A DNA stretch of 64,000 nt. Origin: Henricia sp. BOLD:AAB3569 (taxonomy: Eukaryota; Echinodermata; Asteroidea; Spinulosida; Echinasteridae). The number at the start of each line of letters is the position of its first letter. Positions within the stretch are counted from its first letter, which is position 1. The notes under the pieces are model-generated. The model saw nothing but the letters and a program-made list of their open reading frames with translations. It was not told the origin of the DNA and ran no database searches. The DNA lies in contig JBBELK010000293.1 of NCBI GenBank assembly GCA_037783545.1, positions 186,001 through 250,000 on the forward strand, written 5' to 3'. This document shows positions 63,765 to 64,000 of this stretch, in pieces. Both the position numbers and the translations under genes were made by a program.

Positions 63765-64000
63765 TTAAAGGTACATACCGGCTTCGTTGGGCTATTTTGG
63801 GCTCAAAATAGACCGATACATTATTCTGAAAGTCTTTCCGAAATAAACTAAATAGATCCTGAAAAGACACCATCAAATTTTGCAGTTTTTGACCATTTTT
63901 CAAAAAATCAAGGTCACGTGATTTATCCGAACCAGATTTCTAGTTCGGATAAATCACATGTTAGTTTTATGTCCAGCCGTAGAAACCAGCCCGAAGAGCG
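63765..64000. mobile_element. Foldback element TTAAAGGTACATACCGGCTT, left part, runs off the window
   Basis: Same order of motifs as 23,375-23,640: tcaaggtcacgtgatttatc, ttcggataaatcac and ccagccgtagaaaccagc. Confidence 0.8.

Noticed and set aside
1-64000. Retrovirus-like, LTR or Polinton-type elements
   Set aside because: No capsid, integrase, protease, packaging-ATPase or long-terminal-repeat signature seen. The only reverse transcriptase is a non-LTR fragment at 2.3-2.8 kb.

Overview
Organism. The window reads as the nuclear genome of a marine invertebrate deuterostome. An echinoderm or other ambulacrarian seems most likely, but the species cannot be named from this sequence. The reasons are: intron-rich genes built from phase-1 exons coding EGF and Ig domains; an NLR-type NACHT exon of the kind expanded in echinoderms and lancelets; and AT-rich non-coding DNA packed with short palindromic DNA elements, tRNA-derived SINEs and LINE tails. 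Layout. Two host genes, both on the minus strand, occupy the two ends of the window. Gene 1 (about 63,238 down to 53,620) codes for a type-I membrane protein: a V-set-like Ig domain, a second Ig domain split over two exons, one transmembrane helix followed by a basic stop-transfer stretch, a short linker, and a single 2.27-kb exon coding for a complete NACHT NTPase with a weakly LRR-like C-terminus and a stop codon. Every splice junction between these exons keeps one reading frame. Gene 2 (28,040 down to 85, continuing past the start of the window) codes for a signal peptide exon followed by 14 exons carrying 22 EGF-like domains. All 14 exons are a multiple of three in length and bounded by phase-1 introns. 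Its 3' end, and therefore whether it is secreted or membrane-bound, lies outside the window. Between and within the genes. The 25.6 kb between the genes (28,041-53,619) and nearly all introns consist of repeats. They include foldback or MITE-like elements with long terminal inverted repeats (many families, several with target-site duplications and some nested), a truncated LINE reverse transcriptase, tRNA-like SINEs, a mariner-type relic with a transposase DNA-binding domain, tandem repeats, and long poly-G tracts. I saw no retrovirus-like, LTR or Polinton element, no rRNA gene and no CRISPR array. How the genes may work together. Gene 1 has the layout of a surface receptor whose extracellular Ig domains would sit across the membrane from an oligomerising NTPase. 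This would be a membrane-anchored NLR, whereas the familiar NLRs are cytosolic. Gene 2 looks like a Notch/fibropellin-type extracellular EGF protein with consensus sites for O-fucose and O-glucose. Nothing in the sequence ties the two genes functionally beyond their head-to-tail order. The Ig-TM-NACHT architecture is the most unusual item here.
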